From: Ignavibacteriales bacterium
GTDB lineage: Bacteria; Bacteroidota; Ignavibacteria; UBA10030; SZUA-254
Direction: 5' to 3'
Length of the DNA: 7,854 nt
NCBI GenBank assembly: GCA_016207985.1
Contig: JACQYX010000158.1
Span: forward strand, 1 to 7,854
Positions within the stretch are counted from its first letter, which is position 1. Every line of letters starts with the position of its first letter. The notes under the pieces were generated by a model. It worked only from the letters and a program-made list of their open reading frames with translations, ran no database searches and was not told the origin of the DNA. Below are positions 5,340-7,854 of the stretch, piece after piece. Made by a program: the position numbers and the translations under genes.

Positions 5340-7007
5340 TCACTTTTTATCATCTTCAGTAAGTAGCATCATATGCTCGATGCCAAGTTTCCGCAATAAG
5401 GCTCCCGGTTCAAGGGATTTTCCGGTCGCATTCCGGATTCGCTCGTACCATTCGGTTGTTTCACCGGTTAGATACAGATTATCGGTGAGCCATTGTGATA
5501 TTTCAGGATTTGATATCTTTTCGTCTCCGAATTTGCTCGCTAGCGCTTCGTGTAACTGTGCTGCGATCATTTCACTCAGTATATGATTCTGAAAAGTACA
5601 TGGTTCACTGATATATTGAGGAACCAACTCGAATACTTGCGGAATTTTTTCATCAATGGTCGAATTAAATATTCTCTTAAATACTTCCCGTTCAAGTGAA
5701 TCGACGGAAGCAGAAGGATTTCGATAAAGCTCATACTCGATATACAATGGTTTCAGGGATCTACGCAGTTGGACGATTGCATTCGCATTTCGCCTCGTGA
5801 TATATTGCTTGAATTCTTTGCTCTTTACTCCGGTAAATTTTGTTAGCCACAATGAATCATCTAAAAATAAGGCATGAGTTTTAGCGGTACCATCGTCGAA
5901 CGAAGGATTGTAACTGCCCAAAACGCACCCATAACATTTTAAAATCGGAAAATCTACATTAGCTAACTTGCCACGAAGTGCATGTCCATAATCGTGAAAG
6001 ACTTTTTTATAGGAATGCATTCCACTGGTTGGAGAAAGCAGCATTCGAATATCCGTTGGAATTTTTATATTTAAACACGCTGTCGTATAAGCATCTTCCT
6101 TAATATATTCATTTATACCAAGAATATCGATATTAAATCCAATTCCCTTTTCAAATCGATGAAGTATGTTTCTCATCGAATCTGCAGGAAAATATTTATT
6201 CGGCAATATTGGTATGTCTTTACTAATAAACTCAACATCCCATGGATCCAATTCCCTTTGGCGAAGTTTCTTTTTTGTTGAAGTCAGAATCTTCACGTAT
6301 TCACGGCATGATAATTCTTCAGTTGAATTCAAAGTTTTCAGAAGCCATTTTTCGTCGATTGCCTGAAGGTATAAAGTGAGCGAATAGTAGTTTGCAAATC
6401 CGACTGCTTGTGCTTTTATATTCCTCAATGTGATTATATTCAATAACTCTGGTACTAATATTTGGTGGTGCTTGATGCCCGTCTCCCATAACTTTTTTCG
6501 CCGCTTACTATTCTTTTCATTCCGAAGTTTTGAGCTGAATTCGGAAGCTGAAATTGATACACCTCCATAATTATATTTTATGTTTGATATTTGTTGTCGA
6601 AGTGTGTTCTGAAATTTTATTATTTCCGGATCGAATTCTATCATACCTCCGATAAATGCACGATACCACAATTCCAGACGGCGAGCAAGGAGTTTATCGG
6701 CAAGCGTACCCGACCGATTTCGCCATTCTACGATAATTTTATGTGCGGTTGAATCGAGAAATATTGCAGCGAGCTTCGCTCTTGAAGAATTAAGATCGTA
6801 TGGACCTTCCTTTGAGAGCATATTCCAACGGGTGAGCTGAATCTCAGTGCACGCTGTCTCATATCGTCTCTCGAGGGAATCAAGATAAACGTACAGCTCA
6901 TCCTTAGATGTCACTAACGGTTTTTTTATCTCCTTCTTTGAACAGGAGATGAAAAGTGCAACAAGACAGATTGAGATCAAGAAAAATAATATAAACTTCG
7001 AGTTCAT
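5340..7007 (-). CDS. Lipoprotein of the M2/M3 metallopeptidase clan with altered active site
   Basis: The 555-residue protein starts with a lipoprotein signal peptide: a hydrophobic stretch ending FISC with Cys22, then SKKEIKK. The fold marks of ACE- and oligoendopeptidase-like enzymes are present: a long helical N-terminal half with LITLRN-like ITLRNIKAQAVGFANYY (192-208), a zinc-site helix, and the C-terminal SEMIAAQLHEAL (478-489) and WYERIRNATGKSLEPGALL (520-538), as in bacterial M2-like peptidases. Normal relatives have HExGH plus a downstream Glu in F-x-E-A. Here the helix reads HDYGH (338-342) and the second site NPSFDDG (367-373), so the general-base Glu and the third zinc ligand both appear to be Asp. 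A CYGC (358-361) sits between them. By eye, the ACE substrate residues near the C-terminal helix are also not kept. It is either a weak or specialised peptidase or a catalytically dead binding protein. Clan membership is fairly sure; activity is doubtful. Confidence 0.8.
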   Translation of the reverse strand: MNSKFILFFLISICLVALFISCSKKEIKKPLVTSKDELYVYLDSLERRYETACTEIQLTRWNMLSKEGPYDLNSSRAKLAAIFLDSTAHKIIVEWRNRSGTLADKLLARRLELWYRAFIGGMIEFDPEIIKFQNTLRQQISNIKYNYGGVSISASEFSSKLRNEKNSKRRKKLWETGIKHHQILVPELLNIITLRNIKAQAVGFANYYSLTLYLQAIDEKWLLKTLNSTEELSCREYVKILTSTKKKLRQRELDPWDVEFISKDIPILPNKYFPADSMRNILHRFEKGIGFNIDILGINEYIKEDAYTTACLNIKIPTDIRMLLSPTSGMHSYKKVFHDYGHALRGKLANVDFPILKCYGCVLGSYNPSFDDGTAKTHALFLDDSLWLTKFTGVKSKEFKQYITRRNANAIVQLRRSLKPLYIEYELYRNPSASVDSLEREVFKRIFNSTIDEKIPQVFELVPQYISEPCTFQNHILSEMIAAQLHEALASKFGDEKISNPEISQWLTDNLYLTGETTEWYERIRNATGKSLEPGALLRKLGIEHMMLLTEDDKK

Positions 7008-7080
7008 CTAAGAGTTAGGAGCATCGTTGTAATTTCGTTGGATAGTAAGATAGTGAATATTTTTAGGATTTGCCATGACT

Positions 7081-7107
7081 TCGAGGTATGATCTCTAAAT
7101 ACCTTCG
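7081..7107 (-). other. Small stem-loop across the DUF1330 stop codon
   Basis: Read leftward, TCGAAGGTAT and ATACCTCGA can pair over nine base pairs with one bulged A, with the TAG stop of the DUF1330 gene in the nine-base loop. No T-run follows, so it is not a standard intrinsic terminator. It might slow decay or separate the two genes, or be chance. The remaining bases up to the next start (7008-7080) show no convincing promoter. Confidence 0.3.
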
Positions 7108-7382
7108 ACAAGGATCATTTTGCTTTTTGCAGTTTCATGACGCAGTTTCTTTGGCTCGGCATATTCGGGGGAAGACCACCATTTTTTTGCCTGTGTGGCT
7201 GTTGGAAATTCTAATATTACGAGTCGTGTTGGCGACCAGTCGCCCTCGAGCATCTCTACAGGATTTCCCCGAACAATATATTTTCCATCGTAAGCGGTGA
7301 TAGTTATTGCTGCGGATCTTTTATATTCTTCGTACCGGACGGGATCGGTGACAGATATATCGACAATTACATATGCAGGCAT
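7095..7382 (-). CDS. DUF1330 family protein
   Basis: At 95 residues this is exactly the usual length of the DUF1330 family, small cytoplasmic proteins with a ferredoxin-like (dimeric alpha-beta barrel) fold and no settled function. Typical marks are AYVIVDISVTDP at the start (3-14), YDGKYIVRG (31-39), LEGDWSPTRLVILEFP (45-60), WWSSPEY (68-74) and a conserved Arg81 before the final strand MILVEG. The ATG at 7382 has a good ribosome site, AAGGA (7396-7392), nine bases upstream. It stands 82 bases after the membrane protein gene and 87 before the lipoprotein gene on the same strand, spacing that fits a single-gene unit at least as well as an operon. Nothing in the sequence ties it to its neighbours. 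The family assignment is confident. Confidence 0.95.
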   Translation of the reverse strand: MPAYVIVDISVTDPVRYEEYKRSAAITITAYDGKYIVRGNPVEMLEGDWSPTRLVILEFPTATQAKKWWSSPEYAEPKKLRHETAKSKMILVEGI

Positions 7383-7391
7383 TTTTTAAAA

Positions 7392-7396
7392 TCCTT
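7392..7396 (-). promoter_or_regulatory. Shine-Dalgarno site of the DUF1330 gene
   Basis: Read leftward, AAGGA lies nine bases before the ATG at 7382. Most neighbouring genes lack such a clear site, so this gene is probably translated efficiently. The rest of the 7383-7464 gap is AT-rich without a convincing promoter or terminator. Confidence 0.7.
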
Positions 7397-7464
7397 TTCT
7401 AAAAGTAAAACATAAATCTCAATTATTATCATTTTCTATCTTCACTAACGGTTACGGGATGGTT

Positions 7465-7854
7465 TCATTCAGGAAGCGGTGGTTCCTGATACCAATGGAA
7501 ATCTCGAATTGCAAATATGATTCCAGCTATTACCGATGCGATACAAATAAATAATCCAGCAATGAATACACCGTCGCCCAGTGGCTCTGCCGTTTCGAGG
7601 TTACCCGCCAATAACCAGCTCCAATCGTGAATGAGTCCTTTACCGATGAGATGAAGCTTCCGATATGGTGCATCTTTGATATACACACTTACATTGATCA
7701 TGCTTTCACCAAGCCAGAAACCAGCGAATGCGGCGTTTGTGATATTTTGCCTCGCCGCTACGATAACCAATGCAAGAGGGACGAGACATTGAAAGAGCGA
7801 TCCACCCAGGAAATATACCCACCGCCCAAACACTTTGAAGAAAAAATGTCCGGC
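7465..7854 (-). CDS. Multi-pass membrane protein, probable M50-like zinc protease, C-terminal part
   Basis: The frame is open to the right edge, so the N-terminus is missing; 129 residues are visible. The first, AGHFFFKVFGRW, fit the end of an HExGH zinc motif whose His-Glu would lie just outside. Three hydrophobic segments follow: VYFLGGSLFQCLVPLALVIVAA, an AAFAGFWLGESMINVSVYI stretch, and a C-terminal helix, VFIAGLFICIASVIAGIIFAI. Between the second and third are KDAP and HDWSWLL, polar motifs that in this kind of protein could supply the remaining metal ligand, as the Asp of NPDG does in site-2 proteases. A GTG at 7833 could be taken as a start, but it would discard the AGH segment and has no ribosome site. 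Membrane location is secure. Protease identity is an inference from the cut motif, and the substrate is unknown. Confidence 0.6.
   Translation of the reverse strand, partial: AGHFFFKVFGRWVYFLGGSLFQCLVPLALVIVAARQNITNAAFAGFWLGESMINVSVYIKDAPYRKLHLIGKGLIHDWSWLLAGNLETAEPLGDGVFIAGLFICIASVIAGIIFAIRDFHWYQEPPLPE

Noticed and set aside
5318..5353. Longer N-terminus of the calcium-loop protein from the ATG at 5353
   Set aside because: It would overlap the preceding gene and place 12 polar residues before a normal signal peptide; the ATG at 5317 has its own AAGG.
5323..6366. Rightward open frames at 5323-5586 and 6166-6366
   Set aside because: Both lie antisense within the peptidase-like gene, without initiation signals or protein family pattern.
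7030..7070. Possible leftward promoter TGGCAA/TATCTT before the peptidase-like gene
   Set aside because: The -35 element matches too few consensus positions, and many equal candidates occur in AT-rich DNA.
7088..7300. Open frame of 70 codons on the + strand
   Set aside because: Antisense to the well-recognised DUF1330 gene.

Overview
The window looks like chromosomal DNA of an AT-rich (by eye, roughly 40% G+C), Gram-negative-type bacterium. The best guess is the Bacteroidota/Chlorobi-Ignavibacteria side of the tree. This is inferred from the yicC-gmk pair, an NFACT/RqcH gene, a secreted beta-barrel-like protein, a lipoprotein metallopeptidase relative and weak or absent Shine-Dalgarno sites at several starts. 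No tRNA, rRNA, CRISPR array, transposase, phage gene or integration site was found.

Layout. Positions 1-1300 carry a leftward pair: the 5' part of gmk (guanylate kinase, cut by the left edge) preceded by yicC (endoribonuclease family). A divergent intergenic region (1301-1476) separates them from a rightward group: an NFACT/RqcH ribosome-quality-control protein (1477-3147), a secreted beta-rich, probable outer-membrane protein (3248-3889) with its own extended -10 promoter and ribosome site, and a SixA-like phosphohistidine phosphatase (3981-4472). Between the last two lies a terminator-like hairpin, embedded in a 27-codon open frame that has the best Shine-Dalgarno sequence in the window and runs past the sixA start. 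The strands converge at 4473-4495.

From 4496 to the right edge everything reads leftward. From the edge inwards these are the C-terminal part of a multi-pass membrane protein that resembles an M50-type (site-2-like) zinc protease, a DUF1330 protein, a lipoprotein of the M2/M3 (ACE/oligopeptidase-like) metallopeptidase clan, and, 22 bases after it, a secreted protein with two calcium-loop motifs.

How the genes fit together. The left half is housekeeping: nucleotide metabolism, RNA turnover and rescue of stalled large ribosomal subunits. The right half is cell envelope. The most unusual points are the peptidase-like lipoprotein, in which the catalytic glutamate and the third zinc ligand both appear replaced by aspartate, its co-transcribed calcium-loop partner, and the possible leader/attenuator in front of sixA. 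I see no clearly new multi-gene system. These points are the best candidates for unusual biology.
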